From NCBI GenBank assembly GCA_040752215.1, contig JBFMEX010000035.1, positions 1 through 12,095 on the forward strand: 12,095 nucleotides of DNA, given 5' to 3'. This DNA is from JBFMEX01 sp040752215 (lineage in GTDB: Bacteria; Pseudomonadota; Alphaproteobacteria; Rhizobiales; Hyphomicrobiaceae). Position 1 is the stretch's first letter. Every line of letters begins with the position of its first letter. The notes beneath the pieces are model-generated. The model worked only from the letters and a program-made list of their open reading frames with translations, was not told where the DNA came from and ran no database searches. This document shows, in pieces, positions 1-6,772 of this stretch. The position numbers and the translations under genes were made by a program.

Positions 1-23
1 GGGGGGCCCCACCCCGTCCATGG

Positions 24-728
24 CTACTTCGGGCAGGGGAACGTCAGCGTCACGTAGGGCAGACGCACCTTGCAGTCCTTCTTGGGCGTCTCCGCCGCTT
101 CCGGCTCGGCCGGCTCCGGAACGCCGGCATCCTCCGGCTCGGCCTCGGCGGTCTGGACCGGCGCGGCCTGCCTCGGCGCCGGCTTGATGGCGACGTTGGC
201 GGGAGCGGCCTTGGTGCCACCGGCCGCAGGCACCGGCTCCGGCCCGGTGGCGGCGACCCCCACGGGGTCCTCGCCGACCGCAGGCTTTGCCCCCGGCGCC
301 GTCTTGGCGGCCGGCGCGGCAATCGTCTCGCCGCAACGCGGCAGATCCTCGGGCGCCCGCGTCCAGGTCATCGTCTGGCCGAACATGCGGATGCCCGCGA
401 AGCCGAACACCTTGAGCTTGTCGTCGCCGATCGGCGTCAGCTCGACATCGTACTTGGACTTGCGCTCGGGGCTGTAGATCCAGCCGCCGCCCCAGCTCTT
501 TCCCGAGGCGCGCACGTTGCCGATGATTTGCATCCCGCACGCCTTGGCGTTCTTCTCATCCTTGAGCCAGACGATCTTGCCGCACAGCGAGGCCCCGCAT
601 TGCGTGATCTCGACCGCGCCGCGTCCGGTGTGGTCGATCCACAGCCCGGCCGGGCTCGGCGCAGCGTGCAGCTCGCCGGCGACGAGCAGGAGCGCAATAG
701 CCGAGAGCGTGGTCCGTGTGAGACGCAT
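24..728 (-). CDS. Secreted DUF2147 family protein with Pro/Ala-rich C-terminal extension
   Basis: This 234-residue protein has a signal peptide (residues 1-22: basic start, hydrophobic IALLLVAG, likely cleavage after ELHA), so it should be exported. Residues about 26-132 match the DUF2147 family: the GLWIDHTGRGAVEI start, C44-x4-C49 in ITQCGASLCGKIVWL, the GGWIYSPERKSKYDVEL segment and a final MTWTR. The biochemical role of DUF2147 is unknown. Family members are usually about 130-150 residues; here a low-complexity Ala/Pro/Glu linker (about 135-215) follows, then a short tail with C219 and C232 that could form a disulfide. The linker may span periplasm or peptidoglycan, which is inference. 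The ATG is supported by a strong AGGAGG (minus strand, 734-739) five bases upstream. The leader contains an inverted repeat and a tandem 8-mer, so regulation is possible. The TAG stop lies 23 bases from the window edge; no terminator is visible inside. Confidence 0.9.
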   Translation of the reverse strand: MRLTRTTLSAIALLLVAGELHAAPSPAGLWIDHTGRGAVEITQCGASLCGKIVWLKDEKNAKACGMQIIGNVRASGKSWGGGWIYSPERKSKYDVELTPIGDDKLKVFGFAGIRMFGQTMTWTRAPEDLPRCGETIAAPAAKTAPGAKPAVGEDPVGVAATGPEPVPAAGGTKAAPANVAIKPAPRQAAPVQTAEAEPEDAGVPEPAEPEAAETPKKDCKVRLPYVTLTFPCPK

Positions 729-739
729 GGCAACCTCCT

Positions 740-755
740 ATGTAGCGATGTAGCG
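740..755. repeat. Tandem repeat of ATGTAGCG (2 copies) in the DUF2147 leader
   Basis: Two perfect head-to-tail copies of ATGTAGCG (740-747 and 748-755) lie 11 bases upstream of the DUF2147 start codon, directly beside its Shine-Dalgarno. The second copy overlaps the left arm of the 15-bp inverted repeat at 753-767. It could be part of a protein-binding site or simply a slippage duplication; the sequence does not decide. Confidence 0.6.
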
Positions 756-826
756 CACTGTCGCGACCGGAGCCACCGCGTCACCTTCGGCGCCAGCTCC
801 AATTCATTTCAGTCGCGACAGTGCGC
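753..826. repeat. 15-bp perfect inverted repeat upstream of DUF2147, possible operator
   Basis: GCGCACTGTCGCGAC (753-767) is the exact reverse complement of GTCGCGACAGTGCGC (812-826), with 44 bases between the arms. Each arm also contains the 8-bp palindrome GTCGCGAC, so both could be half-degenerate copies of a longer palindrome of the form ACTGTCGCGACAGT. The near arm begins 25 bases upstream of the DUF2147 start codon, within its leader or promoter. The layout suits a two-site operator for a dimeric regulator. A stem-loop in the transcript is the alternative. No regulator is identified. Confidence 0.6.
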
Positions 827-888
827 CAACGCCCCCGCCGCGGCTGTTACCGGCGGAACAGGACATGATGACGCTGGCGGGCGCGATT

Positions 889-1482
889 TCACGACGCCGG
901 CAGCGGGAAGAACGCGCCATCGCTCCACAGCCCCGGCGGCCCGCCGTGGCGGTTGGCCTCCGCCAACGCCAGCTCGGCGAGTTCGAACGCCAGCGCCCGC
1001 GTCGCCAGCGCCTCCAGCCGGCCGCGCACGCGCACATAGGGTTTGAGACCGCCGTCACCGGCGAGTGCGAGCCGTAACGGATGCTCCGGACCGACCGCGA
1101 CGACGTCGTCGACGTTTGTGCGCACAATCAGCCGCGCCGCGCGCCCGCTTCCCTGCCGCTCCATCTCGACCGCCAGGAATGGCGCGTCCGCAACCGCCAC
1201 GTCGACTCGCTCGGTAGGTGTCACCAGATAGTAGCGGCCGTCTGCGTCACCGCGCAGCACGCGCGCGAACAGCTTGACCAGCGCCGGCCGCTCGATCGGG
1301 CTGCCCCGGTACAGCCACACTCCGTCGGCGCGGATCGAAAGCCCGATGTCCCCGCAATAGGGCGGATCCCAGCTCTCGACGGGCGGATTGCCGGTCTCCG
1401 CCGCTGCAAGCAGTCCCGCCAGCCCGGAAATCCGGCCTTCGGCGGCTCCGTCGTTCGGTCCGTGCATCGCCCTTTCACCCAT
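889..1482 (-). CDS. DUF1285 domain protein
   Basis: The product is a soluble protein of 197 residues (192 from the internal ATG at 1467) with no signal peptide or membrane segment. It matches DUF1285: PPVESWDPPYCGDIGLSI, then DGVWLYRGSPIERPALVKLF, DADGRYYLVTPTERVDV and DAPFLAVEM. The family is widespread in proteobacteria and lacks an assigned reaction. The start is uncertain. The ATG at 1482 has no purine-rich site, while the ATG at 1467 is preceded by GAAAGGG, though only two bases away; the conserved domain is intact either way. The gene diverges from the MoxR operon across 148 bases. From memory, DUF1285 genes often lie beside moxR operons in alphaproteobacteria, which hints at a functional link. 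A weak hairpin (835-856) follows the stop but has no T-run. Confidence 0.88.
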   Translation of the reverse strand: MGERAMHGPNDGAAEGRISGLAGLLAAAETGNPPVESWDPPYCGDIGLSIRADGVWLYRGSPIERPALVKLFARVLRGDADGRYYLVTPTERVDVAVADAPFLAVEMERQGSGRAARLIVRTNVDDVVAVGPEHPLRLALAGDGGLKPYVRVRGRLEALATRALAFELAELALAEANRHGGPPGLWSDGAFFPLPAS

Positions 1483-1596
1483 TGCCGCCGCGCCGACCGT
1501 CCGCGTACCAGTTTGTTAAATAACATTCACTTGACCCGAACGAGGGTGGCCTTGATCGTCGCCCTCCTTACTCTCACCATGTTCCCGCCACCACAG

Positions 1597-1624
1597 TTCG
1601 CCACCGCAGCAAGTGGGCTATAGT
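1597..1624 (+). promoter_or_regulatory. Candidate promoter for the MoxR operon
   Basis: TATAGT at 1619-1624 matches the sigma-70 -10 consensus at five of six positions. A weak -35 candidate, TTCGCC (1597-1602), sits 16 bases upstream. The -10 ends only six bases before the ATG at 1631, so transcription from it would start at or next to the start codon and give a leaderless mRNA. That agrees with the lack of a Shine-Dalgarno close to this ATG. The -35 is poor, so this remains a suggestion. Confidence 0.3.
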
Positions 1625-1630
1625 CGGCCG

Positions 1631-2629
1631 ATGACAACCCTGACGCAAACCGACGATACCATCGTCCCCCGCCTCGAGGCCGCCGCCGAGCGCGTGCAGC
1701 GCGCGCACAAGGCCGCCGCCTCGGTGATCTTCGGCCAGGACGTGGTGATCGAGCGCTCCCTCGTCACGCTGCTCGCCGGCGGCCACGCGTTGCTGATCGG
1801 CGTGCCAGGCCTCGCCAAGACGCTGCTAGTCGACACGCTCGGCAAGGTGCTCGGCCTCGATGCCAAGCGCATCCAGTTCACGCCCGACCTGATGCCCTCC
1901 GACATCATCGGCACCGAGGTGCTGGAGGAGACCCAGGGAGGCCGGCGCTCGTTCCGCTTCATCAAGGGCCCGATCTTCGCCCAGCTGCTGATGGCCGACG
2001 AGATCAACCGCGCCAGCCCAAAGACCCAATCGGCGCTCTTGCAGGCCATGCAGGAGCACCACGTCACCGTCGCCGGCGAGCGCCACGACGTGCCGACGCC
2101 GTTCCACGTGCTGGCGACGCAGAACCCGCTCGAGCAGGAGGGCACCTACCCATTGCCGGAGGCCCAGCTCGACCGCTTCCTGCTCCAGGTCGACGTCGGC
2201 TATCCGGACCTTTCCGCCGAGCGGCGCATGCTCTACGCCACGACCGGCACCGAGGAGCGCCGCCTCGATACCATCATGACCGCCGAGCAGCTGATCGCCA
2301 CCCAGCGCCTCGTGCGCCAGATCCCGGTCCCTGACAAGGTGGTCGAGGCGATTCTCAAGCTGGTACGCGCGGCGCGCCCCGGCACCGGCGCCGACGAGGC
2401 CACCGATCGCCTCGTCGCCTGGGGTCCCGGCCCGCGCGCCAGCCAGGCGCTGATGCTCGCGGTCCGCGCCAAGGCGCTGATCGACGGCCGTCTCGCGCCC
2501 TCCGTCGACGACGTGGTCGCGCTCGCCGAGCCGGTTCTGAAGCACCGCATGGCGCTGACCTTCGCCGCCCGTGCCGAGGGCGAGGACTTGAGTGCGATCA
2601 TCGGCCGCCTCGCCGAGGCGATTGGATAG
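1631..2629 (+). CDS. MoxR-family AAA+ ATPase
   Basis: This 332-residue cytoplasmic ATPase belongs to the MoxR family, AAA+ proteins thought to act as chaperones that remodel or activate VWA-domain partners. Visible motifs (numbered from the ATG at 1631) are the N-terminal VIFGQDVVIERSL, Walker A GVPGLAKT (57-64), the FTPDLMPSDIIGTEVL segment, Walker B LLMADE (119-124) followed by INRASPKTQSALL, sensor 1 in LATQNPLEQEGTYPLPEAQ (N165) and the LDRF arginine (182). The C-terminal helical lid includes GPGPRASQALMLAVRAKAL. All catalytic residues are present and length is normal. An upstream GTG at 1613 would add six unconserved residues (MGYSRP); the ATG is preferred. The DUF58 gene follows after six bases, so the two should be co-transcribed and work together. 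Confidence 0.95.
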   Translation: MTTLTQTDDTIVPRLEAAAERVQRAHKAAASVIFGQDVVIERSLVTLLAGGHALLIGVPGLAKTLLVDTLGKVLGLDAKRIQFTPDLMPSDIIGTEVLEETQGGRRSFRFIKGPIFAQLLMADEINRASPKTQSALLQAMQEHHVTVAGERHDVPTPFHVLATQNPLEQEGTYPLPEAQLDRFLLQVDVGYPDLSAERRMLYATTGTEERRLDTIMTAEQLIATQRLVRQIPVPDKVVEAILKLVRAARPGTGADEATDRLVAWGPGPRASQALMLAVRAKALIDGRLAPSVDDVVALAEPVLKHRMALTFAARAEGEDLSAIIGRLAEAIG

Positions 2630-2635
2630 ACCGAC

Positions 2636-3616
2636 ATGAGCGGAGCCGAGAGGACGGGCTCGCCTGCCGCCGGGGACCGCCTCGGCGCCGGCAAGCGCGT
2701 GCTCGCGCTCGAGTCCGAGGCGCACGCGCTCGCCGACCGCCTGCCCGAGCTCTTGATCGAGGCCGAGCGCATCGCCCAGACCGTCGCCCACGGTATCCAC
2801 GGCCGCCGCCGCGCCGGCCCCGGCGAGACCTTCTGGCAGTTCCGCCAGTTCCAGGCCGGCGACAGCGCGCAGACCATCGACTGGCGCCGCTCGGCCAGCT
2901 CCGATCATCTCTACGTGCGCGAGCGCGAATGGGAGGCGGCCCACACCATGTGGCTGTGGCCCGACCTGTCGCCGTCGATGCGATTCAAGAGCCATCTCGC
3001 CGCCCAGTCGAAGCACGACCGCGCGCTGGTGCTGCTGCTCGCCGCCGCGGAGCTCCTGGTGCGTGGCGGTGAGCGCGTCGCCCTGCTTGGCCTGACGCAG
3101 CCGACTGCGAGCCGCCGCGCCACCTCGCGCATCGCCGAGGCGCTCGCCACCCACGCCGACGATCCCGTCGTCACCACCAGCCTGCCGCCGCGCGCGCGCC
3201 TGTCGCGCTACTCCGGCGCGCTGCTGATCGGCGACTTCCTCGATCCTGTCGCGACCATCGCCGAGCGGGTCGAGGAGATCGCCGCGAGCGGTGTCAGCGG
3301 CCATATCGTGCAGGTGCTCGACCCCGCCGAGGAGACGCTGCCGTACGAAGGACGCACCGAGTTCCTCGCTCCCGAGGGCGGCGAGCGCTGGATCGCCGAT
3401 CGTGCCGAGAGCCTGCGCGCCGAGTATCAGGCCCGCCTCGCCAGCCACCGCGACGCCTTGCAGCGCCTCGCCGCCGGACTCGGCTGGTCGTTCCTCGTCC
3501 ACCACACCGACCGGCCCGCGTCCGAGCCACTGCTCGCGCTCGTCATGCGCTTGAGCGCCGGCGGATACCGCTGGCAGTCCCCCGCCCAGGCCGCCGCCGG
3601 CGAAGGGAGGCGCTGA
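2636..3616 (+). CDS. DUF58 protein with VWA-like metal site, MoxR partner
   Basis: A soluble protein of 326 residues. The DUF58 signature is clear: HGRRRAGPGETFWQFRQF and QAGDSAQTIDWRRSASSD (about 56-90), then the start of a von Willebrand A-like fold. WPDLSPSM contains an intact DxSxS metal-coordinating motif (D110, S112, S114). DUF58 genes nearly always follow moxR, and the protein is presumed to be the ATPase's adaptor or substrate. This member lacks the N-terminal transmembrane pair found in many DUF58 proteins, so it is probably cytoplasmic and would reach the membrane through the next two gene products. Only six bases separate it from moxR, and its TGA overlaps the next ATG by one base (3616), which indicates translational coupling. 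The region after about residue 190 is less conserved. Confidence 0.93.
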   Translation: MSGAERTGSPAAGDRLGAGKRVLALESEAHALADRLPELLIEAERIAQTVAHGIHGRRRAGPGETFWQFRQFQAGDSAQTIDWRRSASSDHLYVREREWEAAHTMWLWPDLSPSMRFKSHLAAQSKHDRALVLLLAAAELLVRGGERVALLGLTQPTASRRATSRIAEALATHADDPVVTTSLPPRARLSRYSGALLIGDFLDPVATIAERVEEIAASGVSGHIVQVLDPAEETLPYEGRTEFLAPEGGERWIADRAESLRAEYQARLASHRDALQRLAAGLGWSFLVHHTDRPASEPLLALVMRLSAGGYRWQSPAQAAAGEGRR

Positions 3617-6504
3617 TGTCGCTCGGCGCACTCGCGTTCCTCAATCCGTGGCTGCTCGCCGCGCTGGCCACGCTGCCGCTGATCTACTGGCTGCTGCGAA
3701 CCGTGCCGCCACGGCCGAAGCAGGTCGCTTTCCCGCCGACCCGCATCCTGGTCGGCATCGAGAATCGTGACAAAGAACCGGCCAAGACTCCGTGGTGGCT
3801 GATGCTGATCCGCCTCGTCGCGGCAGCGCTGGTCATATTCGCCCTCGCCGAGCCGGTGTTGAACCCCGAGCGCGAGCGCGCGCTCGCCGGGACCGGCCCG
3901 GTCGCCCTCGTCGTCGACAACGGCTGGACCGCCGCCTCCCGCTGGTCCGAGCGCCGGCTGATGATGGAGCGTGTCGTCGCCCACGCCGAGGCGGAGGGTC
4001 GCCCCGTCGTCGTCATCGCGACCGCTCCCGCCGCCCGCACTGTGTCCGCCAGGCTCGAGGCGCCGAGCGCGGCCCGCAACTCCGCCGCCGCGATCGAGCC
4101 GCAGCCGTTCGCGCCCGATCGCGCCGCTGCGCTCTCGAGTCTGCGCGCCGCACTCGGCTCCGGCAACGGCGGCGCGGCAAGCGTGGTGTGGCTCGCCGAC
4201 GGCGTCGATCACGCGGGCGAGGCGACCGCGTTCGCCAATGACCTCGCCGCCATTGCCGCCGCGGGCTCGCTGTCGGTCGTCACCGATCCCGCAAGCGCGA
4301 TGCCGATCGGCCTCGAGGCCTCGGTCGGTGCCGGCGGCCGGCTCGAGGCCCGCATCCTCTCCACTGGCAGCGCAGCACGCAGCGGAATGGTCCATGCACT
4401 GTCGGCGCGTGGCGACCGGCTCGGCGAGGCCCCATTCGAGCTCGCCGCCGGCGCCGCCTCCGCAGAGATCACGCTCGGCATGCCGCTGGAGCTGAGGAAC
4501 CAGGTGACGCGGCTCGAGATCGCTGGCGAGCGCGCCGCCGGCGCCGTCAGTCTCGTCGACGCGCGCTCCAAATGGCAGCGCGTCGCCGTGCTGTCCGGCG
4601 AGAGCCAGGAGCAGGCGCAGCCGCTGCTGGCACCACTCTATTACATCGAGCGCGCGCTTCAGCCCTACTCCGAGCTGGTGCGCCCGAAGGACCAAAACCT
4701 CGCGGACGGCGTCGCCGCGGCACTCGCCGAGAGCGCCACCGTCCTCGTCCTCGCCGACATCGGCACGCTGTCGGGGGAGGTGCGCGAGCGCGTGCAGTCG
4801 TGGGTCGAGAAGGGCGGGGTGCTGGTGCGCTTTGCCGGCCCGCGACTGGAAAAGGGCGGCGACGACCTGCTGCCGGTGCCGCTGCGGCTCGGCGGGCGCA
4901 CCCTCGGCGGCGCGCTGTCGTGGTCGACCCCGCAGCCGCTCGCCGCGTTCGAGGACTCGAGCCTGTTCGCCGGTCTCGCCGTACCCGAGGACGTGCGGGT
5001 CAACCGCCAGGTGCTCGCCGATCCCGCCCGGCTCGATGCCGAGGTCGCCGTATGGGCGCGTTTGAAGGACGGCACCCCGCTCGTCACCGCACGCCGCAAG
5101 GGCGACGGACAAATGGTGCTATTCCACGTCACCGCCAATTCCGACTGGTCGAGCCTGCCGCTGTCGGGCTTGTTCGTCGACATGCTGCGCCGGGTGGCGA
5201 CGCTCGGCAGCTCGGCGCCGGTACGGCGCGAGGGTGGCGGCGCGACCGCTGCCATCGGCACCGCCGCGCCTAATGCCATTGCCAGTGTGCTGACGCCGCT
5301 GCAGAGCCTCGACGGCTACGGCACGCTGAAGCCCCCGCCGCCGACCGCCGAAGCCGTGACCGTCGCCGATCTCGCGCGCACCGTGGCGAGCCTCGCCCAT
5401 CCGCCGGGCTACTATGGGCCCGAGGGCAGCCCGCGCGCGCTCAACGTGCTCGACGACAAGAGCACGCTCGCGCCGCTGCCGCACCTGCCCGCCGCTGCAG
5501 TCATGCGCGGCTACGAAAGCCAGCCTTCGACCCCGCTCAAGTCGTGGCTGCTCGCCGCCGCGCTCGCGCTGCTGCTTGTAGACGTCGTCGCCGTAATCAG
5601 CTTGAGCATGGGCGGGCTGTCGCTCGCGCGCCTCAGGCCCGGGGCCCGCGCCGCCGCGATCGGGCTCGCCACGATCGCTCTCGCCACGCCAAGTCTGCTC
5701 CACGCTGAGACCGCGCCCGCCGGTTCCGTCAAGGAGCGGCCGATCGACGTCGCCACTGCCGAGAAGGCAACGGGCAAGGTCACGCTCGGCTACGTGCTGA
5801 CCGGGAACGACGCGGCGGACCAGACCAGCCGCATCGGCCTCGCCGGGCTCTGCCGCGTGCTCGAGGCGCGCACCGCGGTCTCGCCCGGGGAGCCGCTCGG
5901 CGTCGACATCGTCAACGACGAGATTGCGTTCTATCCGGTGCTCTACTGGCCGGTGCTGCCGGAGGCGCGCGATCTTCCCGAGGCCACGCTGACCAAGATC
6001 GATGCCTATATGAAGCAGGGCGGCATGATCATTTTCGACACCCGCGACCAGGGCCGCGGCCTGCCGACCGGCGTCGCCATCGGCCAGAGCGGCACCGGCG
6101 CGCTCCAGCGCCTCCTCGGCCGGCTCGACATCCCGCGCCTCGAGCCGGTGCCGGAAGGGCACGTGCTGACCAAGTCGTTCTACCTGCTGCGCACCTTTCC
6201 CGGCCGCTGGGACGGCGGCCAGATGTGGGTCGAGGCCGATACCGGCGAAGGCGGCGCTGGCGACAGCCGCAAGGCGCGTCATACCGACGGCGTCACCTCG
6301 ATCCTCATCACGTCGAACGATCTCGCCGCGGCGTGGGCGCTCGACGAGCGTGGCCGCTCGCTCTACCCCGTCGTCCCGGGTGGCGAGCAGCAGCGCGAGA
6401 TGGCGTTCCGCACCGGCATCAACATCGTCATGCACGCGCTGACCGGCAACTACAAGGCCGACCAGGTGCACGTGCCGGCGCTCTTGGAGCGGCTCGGTCA
6501 ATGA
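3616..6504 (+). CDS. BatA-like membrane protein with C-terminal DUF4159 domain
   Basis: A 962-residue membrane protein. The N-terminus is BatA-like: a hydrophobic segment at about 8-28 (FLNPWLLAALATLPLIYWLL) and a second at about 61-80. A VWA-like domain follows, but its metal motif is degenerate (D101-N-G-W-T105 in place of DxSxS), with ADG at 194-196. A glutamine-amidotransferase-like Rossmann segment lies near 319-440. A hydrophobic segment (about 643-663) is followed by a second, signal-like one (about 679-697, ending SLLHAE). DUF4159 occupies about 719-955 (KVTLGYVLTGNDAADQ, FYPVLYWPVLPEA, GGMIIFDTRDQG) and is probably periplasmic. A strong GAAGGGAGG ribosome site lies just before the ATG, inside the end of the DUF58 gene. 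The protein is inferred to be a membrane partner of MoxR/DUF58 in envelope maintenance. The signal-like stretch before DUF4159 suggests fusion of two once-separate proteins. Confidence 0.92.
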   Translation: MSLGALAFLNPWLLAALATLPLIYWLLRTVPPRPKQVAFPPTRILVGIENRDKEPAKTPWWLMLIRLVAAALVIFALAEPVLNPERERALAGTGPVALVVDNGWTAASRWSERRLMMERVVAHAEAEGRPVVVIATAPAARTVSARLEAPSAARNSAAAIEPQPFAPDRAAALSSLRAALGSGNGGAASVVWLADGVDHAGEATAFANDLAAIAAAGSLSVVTDPASAMPIGLEASVGAGGRLEARILSTGSAARSGMVHALSARGDRLGEAPFELAAGAASAEITLGMPLELRNQVTRLEIAGERAAGAVSLVDARSKWQRVAVLSGESQEQAQPLLAPLYYIERALQPYSELVRPKDQNLADGVAAALAESATVLVLADIGTLSGEVRERVQSWVEKGGVLVRFAGPRLEKGGDDLLPVPLRLGGRTLGGALSWSTPQPLAAFEDSSLFAGLAVPEDVRVNRQVLADPARLDAEVAVWARLKDGTPLVTARRKGDGQMVLFHVTANSDWSSLPLSGLFVDMLRRVATLGSSAPVRREGGGATAAIGTAAPNAIASVLTPLQSLDGYGTLKPPPPTAEAVTVADLARTVASLAHPPGYYGPEGSPRALNVLDDKSTLAPLPHLPAAAVMRGYESQPSTPLKSWLLAAALALLLVDVVAVISLSMGGLSLARLRPGARAAAIGLATIALATPSLLHAETAPAGSVKERPIDVATAEKATGKVTLGYVLTGNDAADQTSRIGLAGLCRVLEARTAVSPGEPLGVDIVNDEIAFYPVLYWPVLPEARDLPEATLTKIDAYMKQGGMIIFDTRDQGRGLPTGVAIGQSGTGALQRLLGRLDIPRLEPVPEGHVLTKSFYLLRTFPGRWDGGQMWVEADTGEGGAGDSRKARHTDGVTSILITSNDLAAAWALDERGRSLYPVVPGGEQQREMAFRTGINIVMHALTGNYKADQVHVPALLERLGQ

Positions 6505-6520
6505 GGGCGGAGTGCACAAA

Positions 6521-6539
6521 TCGCGCGCTGCTCGCGCGA
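6521..6539. repeat. GC-rich hairpin just after the DUF4159 gene
   Basis: TCGCGCG (6521-6527) and CGCGCGA (6533-6539) form a 7-bp stem with a CTGCT loop, 16 bases after the stop codon. It has no T-run, so it is not a standard intrinsic terminator. It may protect the 3' end of an upstream mRNA segment, or cause partial attenuation ahead of the fourth operon gene. Confidence 0.5.
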
Positions 6540-6545
6540 CCCGTC

Positions 6546-6747
6546 CCTCCCCCCTGGTGGGGGAGGCTGGAGGGGGATGGCAGAACGCCCGCGGCGGGGG
6601 CGGACCCTGCGGGTCCGACCCCATGCACCACTCTTGAGCCTGGGGTCAGACCCGCTGGGTCTGACCCCGTGTCGGACGCCGGGATGCCCCCCATTACGTC
6701 CGCCGGGGTTCCCCCCACCCCCATCCCCTCCCCACGAGGGGAAGGGG
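6546..6747. repeat. Intergenic repeat unit bounded by two inverted G/C-tract hairpins
   Basis: The left end is a hairpin, CCTCCCCC (6546-6553) with GGGGGAGG (6559-6566), followed by a G-rich stretch ending TGG. The right end, read on the minus strand from 6747, has the same layout: a CCCC/TCCCC stem, a loop containing CGT, then GGGGAGGGG and a G-rich tail containing TGG. On the plus strand its stem is CCCCTCCCC (6725-6733) against GGGGA and GGGG (6738-6747), with a one-base bulge at 6743. The two ends therefore look like diverged copies in inverted orientation, enclosing the two REP-like hairpins at 6596-6668. Such C-tract/G-tract palindromes are common intergenic repeats in alphaproteobacteria (from memory). 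No transposase is present. Confidence 0.5.
6596..6668. repeat. Two REP-like palindromes of one repeat family
   Basis: Copy 2 (6642-6668) is a perfect 12-bp inverted repeat, GGGGTCAGACCC / GGGTCTGACCCC, with a GCT loop. Copy 1 (6596-6622) has GGGGGCGGACCC / GGGTCCGACCCC with a TGC loop and one G-A mismatch. The stems share the plan GGGGTC(A/G)GACCC, with an A-T to G-C pair change that preserves pairing in the inner stem. That compensatory difference suggests the stem structure is maintained, as in REP/BIME elements. Neither copy has a T-run. The pair lies inside an operon, between the DUF4159 gene and the last membrane-protein gene. Confidence 0.7.
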
Positions 6748-6772
6748 GGCTCGAGCGCGCGAGGATCGGCGC

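Noticed and set aside
1..23. GGGGCCCC-containing GC-rich stretch as a terminator after the DUF2147 gene
   Set aside because: The structure is cut off by the window edge and the visible stem is short, so it cannot be judged.
835..856. CCGCCG/CGGCGG hairpin as a terminator for the DUF1285 gene
   Set aside because: Only a 6-bp stem with a 10-base loop and no T-run on the minus strand; such matches are common at this GC content.
1826..3631. 601-codon minus-strand open frame across the MoxR and DUF58 genes
   Set aside because: It mirrors codon bias of the real genes, spans two clear gene boundaries and shows no domain.
3427..5112. 561-codon minus-strand open frame opposite the DUF4159 gene
   Set aside because: Same reason: low-complexity translation, no domain, and a strongly supported gene on the other strand.
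6521..6747. Possible CRISPR array or riboswitch in the hairpin-rich gap
   Set aside because: Repeats are palindromes of differing sequence and spacing, with no regular spacers and no recognisable riboswitch core.
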